6,614 nt of DNA from Lachnospiraceae bacterium UBA7109 (GCA_002492335.1 DKYD01000009.1:6636-13249), one strand, 5' to 3'. Positions 1 to 6,026 are shown, counted from the first letter of the stretch. Notes: generated by a model not told the origin, from the letters alone. Numbers and translations are program-made.

Positions 1-22
1 GGTTCGAACCCCGTCTGTCGCT
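1..22 (+). tRNA. 3' end of a tRNA gene, cut by the window edge
   Basis: The window starts inside the T arm. The bases GG TTCGAAC CC form the T loop and its flanking stem, followed by a seven-base acceptor strand CTGTCGC (15-21) and a T discriminator at 22. The acceptor 5' strand would be GCGACAG, which lies outside the window. No CCA is encoded, since the next bases are CTG, so the end would be added after transcription. C2-G71 and U73 would fit tRNA-Gly, but the anticodon is not visible and other identities such as Arg are possible. A terminator follows directly, which supports a real transcript end here. Confidence 0.8.
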
Positions 23-29
23 CTGGTAA

Positions 30-60
30 AAGGAATTGCTGATGCAGCAGTTCCTTTTTT
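30..60 (+). terminator. Rho-independent terminator after the tRNA
   Basis: A 12-bp stem pairs AAGGAATTGCTG (30-41) with CAGCAGTTCCTT (45-56), with one G-T pair and a three-base loop, followed by a run of T to position 60. It lies 8 bases past the tRNA end and should end the tRNA transcript. It also shows that the in-frame TTG at 36 and ATG at 42 cannot be the start of the downstream transporter gene. Confidence 0.85.
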
Positions 61-86
61 CTTACTATATGAGGATGGTGAAAGTT

Positions 87-1469
87 ATGAATCAGGAGAT
101 GACAAAAAATCCATTGGAAACCGAGCCGGTTGGAAAGTTGATTGCGAAGTTTGCAATACCGGCAATTATTAGTATGCTGGTGAGCTCTCTTTATAATATT
201 GTGGATCAGATTTTCATCGGGCAGGGGGTGGGAATGCTTGGTAATGCGGCGACAAATGTTGCTTTTCCGGCATCTATTATCTGTACAGCGACAGCGCTTC
301 TTCTGGGAATCGGAAGCGCGTCGAATTATAATCTGGAAGCAGGAGCCGGTAATCTGGAACGGGCAAAAGGAATTGCGGCGACGGGTCTGTCGATGCTTGC
401 TATTTGCGGAACTGTAATTGCTGTAATTCTGCTCGTATTTTTGAATCCCCTTCTTCAGTTGTTTGGGGTGACGCCGGATGTTCTTCCTTATGCACAGGAC
501 TATACGGGAATTTGCGCGTTTGGAATCCCTTTTTTATGTTTGACAACCGGAGGAAACCATCTGATCCGTGCGGACAGGAGTCCCACTTATTCCATGACGT
601 GTATGCTTGTTGGCGCGGTGATTAATACGGTTCTTGATCCCTTGTTCATTTTCGTGTTTCGATGGGGAATTAAAGGAGCCGCCTGGGCTACGGTAATCGG
701 GCAGGTTATTTCGGGAATTATGGTCATTGTTTATTTCTTAAAATTTACGCGTATGGAATTGAAAAAAGAAATGTTTGTCCCAAAAGCAGTGTACCTGAAA
801 GCGATCGTGTCTCTGGGAATGGCTTCCTGTATTAATCAGGTATCTATGGCGATTGTACAGATTACGATGAATAACACTTTACGGCATTATGGGGCGGATT
901 CCATGTATGGAGCGGATATTCCACTGGCATGTGCCGGAGTAATTTCTAAAGTAAATATGGTGTTTATGGCTATTTGTATCGGTGTTTCCCAGGGATGCCA
1001 GCCAATCTGGGGATTTAACTGCGGAGCAGGCCACTATGCGCGCGTGCGGGAAACTTATAGAAAGGCATTTCGCATTGCCTTGACTGTGGGGATTATTTTC
1101 TTTTTGGGATTCCAGATTTTCCCAAGACAGATTGTCAGTATATTTGGAAGTGGAGAAGAAGAATATTTTCGTTTTGCAGAGCAATATTTCCGAATCTTTA
1201 TGTTTATGACCTTCATTAATGGAATCCAGCCGATGAGTTCCGGCTTTTTTACCTCGATCGGAAAAGCAAAACGGGGCATTATTATATCGCTGACGAGACA
1301 GGTCATTTTTTTGCTTCCATTAATTGTTATTTTTCCTTTGTTTATGGGAATTGATGGTGTAATGTATGCGGGTCCGATTGCAGACGGCGCAGCAGCAGTT
1401 ACAGCTATCGGACTGGCGGCATGGGAGCAGAAGAAATATCTGAAAGATGTAAAAGTGGAAGAAAAGTAG
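87..1469 (+). CDS. MATE family multidrug/cation efflux transporter
   Basis: This is a 460-residue inner-membrane antiporter of the MATE (NorM/MepA/DinF) superfamily, whose members export drugs or other organic cations using Na+ or H+ gradients. The length is normal for the family. The protein is a series of long hydrophobic helices (about 12 expected) in two halves. Family hallmarks are the N-terminal segment with SLYNIVDQIFIGQG, the IRADRSPTYSM stretch, and LDPLFIFVFRWGIKGAAWAT, close to the usual LDP..I...GikGAAiAT signature. The usual Gly in IRADG is Arg here. The reading frame is open back to 36, but that part lies in the tRNA terminator. ATG 87 gives the family-like beginning MNQEMTKNPLE and has a modest AGGA at 72-75 upstream. 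ATG 75 or 99 are alternatives with poorer spacing. The substrate cannot be told. No clear own promoter is seen. The gap to glyA is 54 bases. Confidence 0.9.
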   Translation: MNQEMTKNPLETEPVGKLIAKFAIPAIISMLVSSLYNIVDQIFIGQGVGMLGNAATNVAFPASIICTATALLLGIGSASNYNLEAGAGNLERAKGIAATGLSMLAICGTVIAVILLVFLNPLLQLFGVTPDVLPYAQDYTGICAFGIPFLCLTTGGNHLIRADRSPTYSMTCMLVGAVINTVLDPLFIFVFRWGIKGAAWATVIGQVISGIMVIVYFLKFTRMELKKEMFVPKAVYLKAIVSLGMASCINQVSMAIVQITMNNTLRHYGADSMYGADIPLACAGVISKVNMVFMAICIGVSQGCQPIWGFNCGAGHYARVRETYRKAFRIALTVGIIFFLGFQIFPRQIVSIFGSGEEEYFRFAEQYFRIFMFMTFINGIQPMSSGFFTSIGKAKRGIIISLTRQVIFLLPLIVIFPLFMGIDGVMYAGPIADGAAAVTAIGLAAWEQKKYLKDVKVEEK

Positions 1470-1498
1470 TTGCAATATATGGAAAGAACAGATAGAAT
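1470..1498 (+). promoter_or_regulatory. Probable sigma-A promoter for glyA
   Basis: A -35 TTGCAA (1470-1475) and a -10 TAGAAT (1493-1498) are separated by 17 bases. The -35 starts one base after the transporter stop codon. Transcription would begin near 1505, giving a leader of only about 20 bases containing the ribosome binding site. No terminator separates the transporter gene from glyA, so read-through is also possible. Confidence 0.5.
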
Positions 1499-1523
1499 TA
1501 TGTAGATAAGGAGGAAACTAGAT

Positions 1524-2759
1524 ATGTACACATTTGATGAGATTAAAAAGACAGACTATGAGATTGCAGATGCAATTACCGCCGAGATGGAACGGCAGAA
1601 TTCTCATATTGAGCTGATTGCATCTGAAAACTGGGTCAGCAAAGCCGTAATGGCTGCGATGGGAAGCCCGCTGACAAATAAGTATGCAGAAGGATATCCG
1701 GCAAAGAGATATTACGGCGGCTGCCAGTGCGTTGACGTGGTAGAAAATCTTGCAATAGAAAGAGCAAAGAAATTGTTTGGCTGTGATTATGCCAACGTAC
1801 AGCCACATTCAGGTGCGCAGGCAAACCTTGCAGTATTTTTTGCGATGTTGAATCCGGGGGATACCGTAATGGGAATGAATCTGGATCACGGCGGACATCT
1901 GACACATGGTTCACCGGTAAATATATCCGGAAAATATTTCCATATTGTGTCTTATGGTGTAGATGAGAATGGTTTTATTGATTACGAGAAGGTAAGGGAG
2001 ATTGCAAAAGAAGCAAAGCCGAAGCTGATCGTTGCGGGGGCCAGCGCTTATGCAAGAATCATTGATTTTAAACGTTTCCGTGAAATTGCAGACGAGGTGG
2101 GCGCTTACCTTATGGTAGATATGGCGCATATTGCAGGACTGGTTGCAGCAGGTGTACACCCGAGCCCGATTCCATATGCACATGTGACAACAACAACGAC
2201 CCACAAAACACTTCGCGGACCAAGAGGAGGACTGATTCTGTGCAATCAGGAAGCGGCGGATAAATTTAATTTTAACAAGGCTGTTTTCCCGGGAATCCAG
2301 GGAGGCCCGTTAGAGCACGTGATCGCGGCAAAGGCAGTCTGCTTCAAAGAGGCGCTGGAGCCTGAGTTTAAGGAATACCAGCAGCAGGTTGCAAAGAACG
2401 CAAAAGCTTTGTGTGAAGGTCTTATGAAGCGGGGAGTTAAGATCGTGTCCGGAGGAACGGACAACCATCTGATGCTTGTAGATCTGAGTGGAACGGATGT
2501 GACAGGAAAAGAGCTTGAGAAACGCCTGGATCTTGCGCATATTACATGTAATAAGAATACGATTCCAAATGATCCTCGTTCTCCGTTCGTTACAAGCGGA
2601 GTAAGACTTGGAACGCCGGCTGTTACGTCCAGAGGAATGAAGGAAGAAGATATGGATAAGATTGCAGAGGGTATTGCACTTGTAATTGAAAGTGAAGACA
2701 ATATTGAAAAAGTAAAAGCACTTGTGAAAGAGCTTACAGATAAATATCCACTGTTGTAA
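1524..2759 (+). CDS. glyA: Serine hydroxymethyltransferase
   Basis: This cytoplasmic PLP enzyme converts serine and tetrahydrofolate to glycine and 5,10-methylene-THF, the main entry of one-carbon units for thymidylate, purine and methionine synthesis. The 411 residues match the bacterial family (E. coli GlyA is 417). Motifs in order are LIASENW (31-37), YAEGYP (54-59), NVQPHSGAQAN (91-101), VDMAHIAGL with Asp199 and His202, and TTTTTHKTLRGPRGG with Lys228 as the PLP Schiff-base lysine. FPGIQGGP (255-262) and SGVRLGTPA, carrying the substrate carboxylate arginine (Arg361), follow. A strong AAGGAGG at 1508-1514 sits 9 bases before the ATG. The gene precedes a THF-riboswitch-controlled folate transporter, and thyA-folA lie further on, so its product feeds the neighbouring pathway. 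No terminator follows it. Confidence 0.98.
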   Translation: MYTFDEIKKTDYEIADAITAEMERQNSHIELIASENWVSKAVMAAMGSPLTNKYAEGYPAKRYYGGCQCVDVVENLAIERAKKLFGCDYANVQPHSGAQANLAVFFAMLNPGDTVMGMNLDHGGHLTHGSPVNISGKYFHIVSYGVDENGFIDYEKVREIAKEAKPKLIVAGASAYARIIDFKRFREIADEVGAYLMVDMAHIAGLVAAGVHPSPIPYAHVTTTTTHKTLRGPRGGLILCNQEAADKFNFNKAVFPGIQGGPLEHVIAAKAVCFKEALEPEFKEYQQQVAKNAKALCEGLMKRGVKIVSGGTDNHLMLVDLSGTDVTGKELEKRLDLAHITCNKNTIPNDPRSPFVTSGVRLGTPAVTSRGMKEEDMDKIAEGIALVIESEDNIEKVKALVKELTDKYPLL

Positions 2760-2782
2760 GAACAGGTAAAGTGTGATATGAT
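2754..2782 (+). promoter_or_regulatory. Extended -10 promoter for the riboswitch-folT-marR unit
   Basis: A -35 TTGTAA (2754-2759) and a -10 TATGAT (2777-2782) are 17 bases apart, with a TGA extension directly before the -10 (2774-2776). The -35 overlaps the last codons and stop of glyA. Transcription would start near 2789, about 20 bases before the riboswitch aptamer. Confidence 0.65.
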
Positions 2783-2808
2783 AGGGCAGAACAAATAAAC
2801 AAGAGAAA

Positions 2809-2908
2809 GCAGAGTAGGAATATGTGCGTTAAGTGCCGGACGGACGGGGAGTTGCCGACCGGACGAAGAACCAGGAAAGTTCGCGGTACATATTCCGCAT
2901 CCCGCTGC
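2809..2908 (+). promoter_or_regulatory. Tetrahydrofolate (THF) riboswitch aptamer
   Basis: The segment matches the folT-type THF aptamer in sequence and fold. P1 pairs GCAG (2809-2812) with CTGC (2905-2908). P2 is a perfect 9-bp stem, GGAATATGT (2817-2825) with ACATATTCC (2888-2896). The conserved core TGCGTTAAGTG follows P2 (2825-2835), and ACGAAG is present at 2863-2868. P3 pairs CCGG (2836-2839) with CCGG (2859-2862). A short hairpin pairs GAAC (2868-2871) with GTTC (2879-2882). The expected pseudoknot is present as GGGA (2847-2850) in the P3 loop against TCCC (2900-2903) in the 3' junction. This class binds reduced folates and lowers expression of folate transport or synthesis genes. The next gene is folT, which agrees. 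Confidence 0.95.
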
Positions 2909-2923
2909 TACACATAGACAGAT

Positions 2924-2979
2924 AAAAACTACCTGCTTATGCGTAGCTTTAAGGACTACTGCAAAAGGAGGTATTTTTT
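2924..2979 (+). promoter_or_regulatory. Riboswitch expression platform: hairpin burying the folT ribosome binding site
   Basis: A long interrupted hairpin fills the space between aptamer and start codon. AAAAA (2924-2928) pairs with TTTTT (2975-2979), TACCT (2930-2934) with AGGTA (2969-2973), CTT (2936-2938) with AAG (2965-2967), and TGCGTAG (2940-2946) with CTACTGCA (2956-2963, one bulged T). The ribosome binding site AAGGAGGT (2965-2972) lies in the 3' arm, so the hairpin would block translation. The T6 run after the stem also makes it resemble an intrinsic terminator, so either mechanism or both are possible. The pairings are seen in the sequence; the switching role is inferred. Confidence 0.75.
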
Positions 2980-3543
2980 ATGAAAAAATTGAAAACACTA
3001 TTTACAGACTCCATTTATGAACTGAGTAACCTGAAAACATTGTCTGCGTCAGCTATGCTGCTTGCAATTACAGTCGTGCTGGGATTTTACCGGCTGCAGA
3101 TTGCAGATTATCTGAGAATCGGATTTGATTTTATTGCAAAAGAGCTTACGGCGATGTTCTTTGGACCGGTGGCAGCATGTGCTGTGGCAGGCCTGGCAGA
3201 TATAATTTCTTATATTATTAAGCCGGTAGGAGCTTTCTTTCCGGGACTTACCATTAGTGCTATGCTGGCAGCCATTATTTACGGAGTGGTATTGTATAAG
3301 AAACCTTTGAGTCTGAAGAGAGTTATTGCAGCGAATACACTGGTGACTGTATTTATCAATATGCTTTTGAACACTTATTGGATGACAATATTGTATGGAA
3401 ATGGCTTTATGGCTATTTTCCCGGCAAGAGTAATGAAGCAGCTTCTTATGCTTCCAATAGAAGTTGTGCTGTTTTATACAGTAGCAAAGGTGCTCATGAA
3501 AGCCAGGCTTCCGGAGCTTCTGGAGAGTAAGTCGGGCAGATAA
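2980..3543 (+). CDS. folT: Folate-specific ECF transporter S component FolT
   Basis: This 187-residue integral membrane protein captures folate outside the cell and works with the shared energy-coupling module (EcfA, EcfA' and EcfT, encoded elsewhere). About six membrane helices are visible. An AxxxA pair (Ala25, Ala29) in the first helix resembles the helix-packing motif of S components. Family-like segments are RIGFDFIAKELTAMFFGP (46-63), GLADIISYIIKPVGAFFPG (71-89), and NTYWMTILYGNGF followed by PARVMKQLLMLPIE (131-161). The length is typical of S components. AAGGAGGT at 2965-2972 is 7 bases before the ATG and is buried in the riboswitch hairpin. The upstream THF riboswitch is strong independent support for folate as the substrate. 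The downstream regulator starts 21 bases after the stop, so the two are probably cotranscribed. Confidence 0.93.
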   Translation: MKKLKTLFTDSIYELSNLKTLSASAMLLAITVVLGFYRLQIADYLRIGFDFIAKELTAMFFGPVAACAVAGLADIISYIIKPVGAFFPGLTISAMLAAIIYGVVLYKKPLSLKRVIAANTLVTVFINMLLNTYWMTILYGNGFMAIFPARVMKQLLMLPIEVVLFYTVAKVLMKARLPELLESKSGR

Positions 3544-3564
3544 TACAAGGGGATAGCGTAGTAT

Positions 3565-3996
3565 ATGAAAGAACGAATGCCGATCGGGTTTATGTTTAAG
3601 CAGATTAATAATGTGTATGAGAAGGAGTTTAATAACCGTCTGCGCACGCTTGGAATTACAGCTTCACAGTGCGCGGTGCTGGATTATTTGTTTGTAAGCA
3701 GCAAAGAAGAGGTAACCCAGCGGGATATTGAGAGGGCATTAAGCCTTAAGAACCCTACCGTTACAGGTCTTCTGAAAAGACTGGATGAAAAGGGGTTTAT
3801 TCTGTCGGTGCCCAGTAATAAAGACAGAAGATGTAACAATATTTATCTGACCGAGAAGGCATATGATATACGCAGACGTATGGAAATGGATAGAAAAAAA
3901 CTGGATAAAATGCTGACTCTTGGAATGAACAAAAAAGAAATTGAAGCGCTGGAAAAGATGTTAAGCAGAGTGCTGTATAATATAGCCGAGCCTTAG
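3565..3996 (+). CDS. MarR family winged-helix transcriptional regulator
   Basis: This 143-residue protein has the standard MarR size and layout. N-terminal dimerisation helices are followed by a helix-turn-helix at about 51-78, with TQRDIERALSLKNPTVTGLL as the recognition region. The wing runs about 81-99 and contains the D-x-R element NKDRR, and C-terminal helices close the dimer. MarR proteins are usually dimeric repressors released by small aromatic ligands or oxidation. Cys36 and Cys90 are present, but nothing shows a redox role. AAGGGGA (3547-3553) lies 11 bases before the ATG. It follows folT by 21 bases, so its level probably follows the THF riboswitch to some degree. No clear MarR operator palindrome was found beside it, so its target is unknown. 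Confidence 0.93.
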   Translation: MKERMPIGFMFKQINNVYEKEFNNRLRTLGITASQCAVLDYLFVSSKEEVTQRDIERALSLKNPTVTGLLKRLDEKGFILSVPSNKDRRCNNIYLTEKAYDIRRRMEMDRKKLDKMLTLGMNKKEIEALEKMLSRVLYNIAEP

Positions 3997-4010
3997 GGCG
4001 CGGCTATATT
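3979..4010 (+). terminator. Hairpin over the marR stop codon, probable terminator
   Basis: A perfect 10-bp stem pairs AATATAGCCG (3979-3988) with CGGCTATATT (4001-4010). It continues after one mismatch as GCC (3990-3992) with GGC (3997-3999), closing a TTAG loop that contains the TAG stop codon. The T-rich tail is short, so termination may be incomplete. It ends the folT-marR unit before the Fur-box promoter. Confidence 0.65.
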
Positions 4011-4059
4011 TGGCAATTCTGGTATAAATGATAAAGAAAGAATGAAATACGTGAGATTA

Positions 4060-4098
4060 ATGAAAAAATCCTATCAATTACAGGAGTTGTTTTTTCAT
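4060..4098. repeat. AT-rich inverted repeat beside the Fur-type promoter
   Basis: ATGAAAAAA (4060-4068) and TTTTTTCAT (4090-4098) are perfect inverted copies. Inside them TCCT (4069-4072) faces AGGA (4082-4085), with GTTG unpaired on the 3' side. The right arm contains the -35 element of the next promoter. It may be a weak bidirectional terminator or part of the control region. The stem is poor in GC, so its function is uncertain. Confidence 0.4.
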
Positions 4099-4115
4099 AC
4101 TGTATATGCTATATT
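4087..4115 (+). promoter_or_regulatory. Sigma-A promoter for the DUF3793-DUF2325 unit
   Basis: A -35 TTGTTT (4087-4092) and a -10 TATATT (4110-4115) are separated by 17 bases. Transcription would start near 4122, at the left edge of the Fur box. The promoter lies 57 bases before the chosen DUF3793 start. Confidence 0.65.
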
Positions 4116-4125
4116 TAAATGGAAA

Positions 4126-4140
4126 TGATAATCAATATCA
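4126..4140. promoter_or_regulatory. Fur box (iron-responsive operator)
   Basis: TGATAAT-C-AATATCA matches the 7-1-7 Fur inverted repeat TGATAAT-N-ATTATCA at all but one position. It starts a few bases past the predicted transcription start, where a bound repressor would block initiation or escape. This predicts repression in iron-replete cells and induction when iron is scarce. Related Fur-family proteins such as PerR and Zur bind similar sites, so the metal is inferred from the close Fur match. Confidence 0.75.
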
Positions 4141-4171
4141 AAATAAAAAGCGAAAGAGAGAAATAGACAAT

Positions 4172-4777
4172 ATGCATGTTGCAGTTATTTATCATATGTT
4201 TTCCAGTGAAAAAGGGAGAAGACATCTGCGTTTTCAATTGATTTTACAGTGTGCGCCCTTTTTGAAAGGATTAAAAATTTCCAGTATGATAAATGTTGAA
4301 AAATCTGCGCTTAATGATATCAATAAAGTTTTTGAGGAAATTGGAATTGAGTGGAAGATACTGAAAGAACAAAGAGGGAAATGTCTTTTATTCTTGTACA
4401 GAAGAAGAGAATTCACAAATTACCTTCACAGAGAAGAGATACGCAGGTTTCTGGAAGAGAACGAGTACTGTGTGGACAGCGTAGATAAATTATTGGAGAG
4501 GCTTTCGAAAAGAGTTTCTGAATATGAGGAACGGAACTTTCCGCATGAAATAGGTGTGTTTCTTGATTATCCAATTGAGGATGTCAAAGCTTTTATTGAA
4601 AAGAATGGAAAAGACTATCTTATGTGCGGATATTGGAAAGTATATTATAATCCAGATAGAGCACAGAGAATTTTCCACATTTATGATATGGCAAAAGTAA
4701 GTGCGGTGAATGAGTTCCTGGCAGGAGGAACGCTGCGGGATATTGTTCGGAAGAGCAGCGCAGAGATGACACAGTGA
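4172..4777 (+). CDS. DUF3793 family protein, function unknown
   Basis: This predicted soluble protein of 201 residues has no signal peptide or membrane helix. It resembles DUF3793, a family largely confined to Clostridia. The segments that point there are QCAPFLKGLK (26-35), FPHEIGVFLDYPIEDVKAFI (123-142) and YLMCGYWKVYYN (149-160), followed by the Ala-x3-Phe-x2-Tyr pattern at 164-171. The middle part (about 84-122) is helical and charged. The frame is open to ATG 4106, but that start would put the Fur box inside the gene and precede the predicted transcription start. ATG 4172 is therefore chosen, with a weak GAGAG at 4156-4160. ATG 4196 is a lesser alternative. The Fur box and the DUF2325 partner, 21 bases downstream, suggest a role in the iron-starvation response, which is an inference. 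The biochemical function is not known to me. Confidence 0.8.
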   Translation: MHVAVIYHMFSSEKGRRHLRFQLILQCAPFLKGLKISSMINVEKSALNDINKVFEEIGIEWKILKEQRGKCLLFLYRRREFTNYLHREEIRRFLEENEYCVDSVDKLLERLSKRVSEYEERNFPHEIGVFLDYPIEDVKAFIEKNGKDYLMCGYWKVYYNPDRAQRIFHIYDMAKVSAVNEFLAGGTLRDIVRKSSAEMTQ

Positions 4778-4798
4778 GGCAGAAGGAAGGGGCATGAT

Positions 4799-5080
4799 AT
4801 GAGCGTTGTAATTATTGGTGGAAATGAGCGGATGGAGCAGCAGTATAAGCAGATATGTAAAAGACACAGATGTAAAGCAAAAGTATTTACAAGGATGTCG
4901 GGAAATCTTAAGACTCAGATTGGGCAGCCGGATTTGATTATATTGTTTACCGCTACGGTAGCGCATAAAATGGTACATTGTGCATTGAAAGAGGCGGAGC
5001 GTTATAATATTCGTGTGGAACGCTCGCATTCCAGCAGTGCGTGTGCTCTGGAAAATATGCTTCGGGAATGCTGTGGGTGA
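4799..5080 (+). CDS. DUF2325 domain protein, function unknown
   Basis: This small 93-residue cytosolic protein fills one DUF2325 domain from end to end. It begins with a Rossmann-like beta strand and glycine turn, MSVVIIGGNERM, then a QYKQICK helix. A second strand-helix unit follows (DLIILFTATVAHKMVHCAL, 45-63), and the family motif RSHSSS is at 75-80. It is rich in Cys (20, 25, 61, 82, 91, 92) and His (23, 56, 60, 77), which could serve metal binding or redox chemistry, but no defined site is recognised. A strong purine-rich site, AAGGAAGGGG (4783-4792), precedes the ATG. An out-of-frame ATG at 4794 gives only two codons. It lies 21 bases after the DUF3793 gene, so the two are very likely one unit under the Fur box. 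No terminator follows before the thyA promoter. Confidence 0.85.
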   Translation: MSVVIIGGNERMEQQYKQICKRHRCKAKVFTRMSGNLKTQIGQPDLIILFTATVAHKMVHCALKEAERYNIRVERSHSSSACALENMLRECCG

Positions 5081-5108
5081 TAAGGAATGGGCAGAAGAAA
5101 AAGAAATA

Positions 5109-5137
5109 TTGACCTTTTAGAGGACAAATGTTATTGT
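5109..5137 (+). promoter_or_regulatory. Extended -10 promoter for thyA-folA
   Basis: A -35 TTGACC (5109-5114) and a -10 TATTGT (5132-5137) are 17 bases apart, with a TGT extension (5129-5131) directly before the -10. Transcription would start near 5144, leaving a leader of about 34 bases with no visible riboswitch or long hairpin. Confidence 0.65.
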
Positions 5138-5177
5138 AAAGCTAAATTCTTATGAAGAAAAGTGGAGGAAGAAGCAT

Positions 5178-6026
5178 ATGAGTTATGCAGATCACGTATT
5201 TATCGATATGTGCAGGGATATTATTGATCATGGAACAGATACAAGAGGAGAAAAAGTGCGGCCGGTGTGGGAAGATGGAACTCCGGCATACACAGTGAAG
5301 CGGTTCGGAGTGGTGAACCGTTATGATCTGAGTATGGAATTCCCGGCGCTGACTCTCAGACGCACTGCAATTAAGAGCTGTACGGATGAGATTCTGTGGA
5401 TCTGGCAGAGAAAGTCGAATAATATTCATGACTTGAAGCCTCATATCTGGGACAGCTGGGCAGATGAGGACGGTTCGATCGGGAAGGCTTATGGCTATCA
5501 GCTGGGAGTGAAGCATCCTTATAAAGAAGGGATGTTTGATCAGGTGGACAGAGTTATTTATGATTTGAAACATAATCCTTACAGCCGTCGTATTCTGACG
5601 AATATTTATGTACATCAGGATCTGCATGAGATGAATCTTTATCCGTGTGCATACAGTATGACTTTTAATGTGACGAAAAAGCCGGGGCATGAAAAGCTTA
5701 CGCTGAACGGAATTTTAAACCAGCGTTCGAATGATGTGCTGGCCGCAAATAACTGGAATGTATGCCAGTATGCGGTGCTTCTGCACATGCTGGCGCAGGT
5801 ATGTGACATGGAAGTGGGAGAATTTGTACATGTGATTGCAGATGCGCATATTTATGACAGACATATTCCGCTTATCGAGGAGCTGATAAGCAGAGAGCCG
5901 CTTCCGGCGCCGACATTCTGGCTGAATCCGGAAATTAAAGATTTTTATCAATTTACAATGGATGATGTGAAATTAATTGGTTATGAGACGCATGAACAGA
6001 TTCGGAATATTCCGGTAGCTGTTTAG
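5178..6026 (+). CDS. thyA: Thymidylate synthase (folate-dependent, ThyA type)
   Basis: This cytoplasmic homodimeric enzyme methylates dUMP to dTMP with 5,10-methylene-THF, releasing dihydrofolate. The 282 residues are close to the length of B. subtilis phi3T-type ThyA, which it resembles more than the E. coli enzyme. Shared segments include ILWIWQRKSN (72-81), HIWDSW, GKAYGYQLG, DQVDRVIYDL, NPYSRRI with the phosphate-binding arginines, and a C-terminal NIPVAV. The catalytic nucleophile is Cys157 in LYPCAY; the His that often follows this Cys is Ala here. The usual QRSxDxxLGxPFN reads QRSNDVLAANNWN, keeping Asp186 and Asn194. HIYDRH (225-229) supplies dUMP contacts. GGAGG at 5164-5168 is 9 bases before the ATG. 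folA follows after 26 bases. A flavin-dependent ThyX is ruled out for this gene. Confidence 0.97.
   Translation: MSYADHVFIDMCRDIIDHGTDTRGEKVRPVWEDGTPAYTVKRFGVVNRYDLSMEFPALTLRRTAIKSCTDEILWIWQRKSNNIHDLKPHIWDSWADEDGSIGKAYGYQLGVKHPYKEGMFDQVDRVIYDLKHNPYSRRILTNIYVHQDLHEMNLYPCAYSMTFNVTKKPGHEKLTLNGILNQRSNDVLAANNWNVCQYAVLLHMLAQVCDMEVGEFVHVIADAHIYDRHIPLIEELISREPLPAPTFWLNPEIKDFYQFTMDDVKLIGYETHEQIRNIPVAV

Noticed and set aside
1..60. Integration (att) site at the tRNA 3' end
   Set aside because: tRNA ends are common integration sites, but no integrase, duplicated tRNA end or mobile-element gene is present in the window.
36..86. N-terminal extension of the MATE transporter from TTG 36
   Set aside because: This stretch is the tRNA terminator hairpin and its T run, and has no ribosome binding site. 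The residues it would encode do not resemble a MATE N terminus.
2246..2794. 182-codon minus-strand ORF opposite glyA
   Set aside because: It is a Ser-rich shadow of the glyA coding strand, with no recognisable domain.
4060..4128. A 22-codon ORF beginning MKKSYQLQEL
   Set aside because: No good ribosome binding site precedes it, and it runs across the inverted repeat, the promoter and part of the Fur box. It is better explained as control DNA.
4106..4171. N-terminal extension of the DUF3793 protein from ATG 4106
   Set aside because: The Fur box would fall inside the coding region and the start codon would precede the predicted transcription start. The extra residues are low-complexity and unlike the family.
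5142..5690. 182-codon minus-strand ORF opposite thyA
   Set aside because: It is a mirror of the well-supported thyA, with no family resemblance and no ribosome binding site of note.
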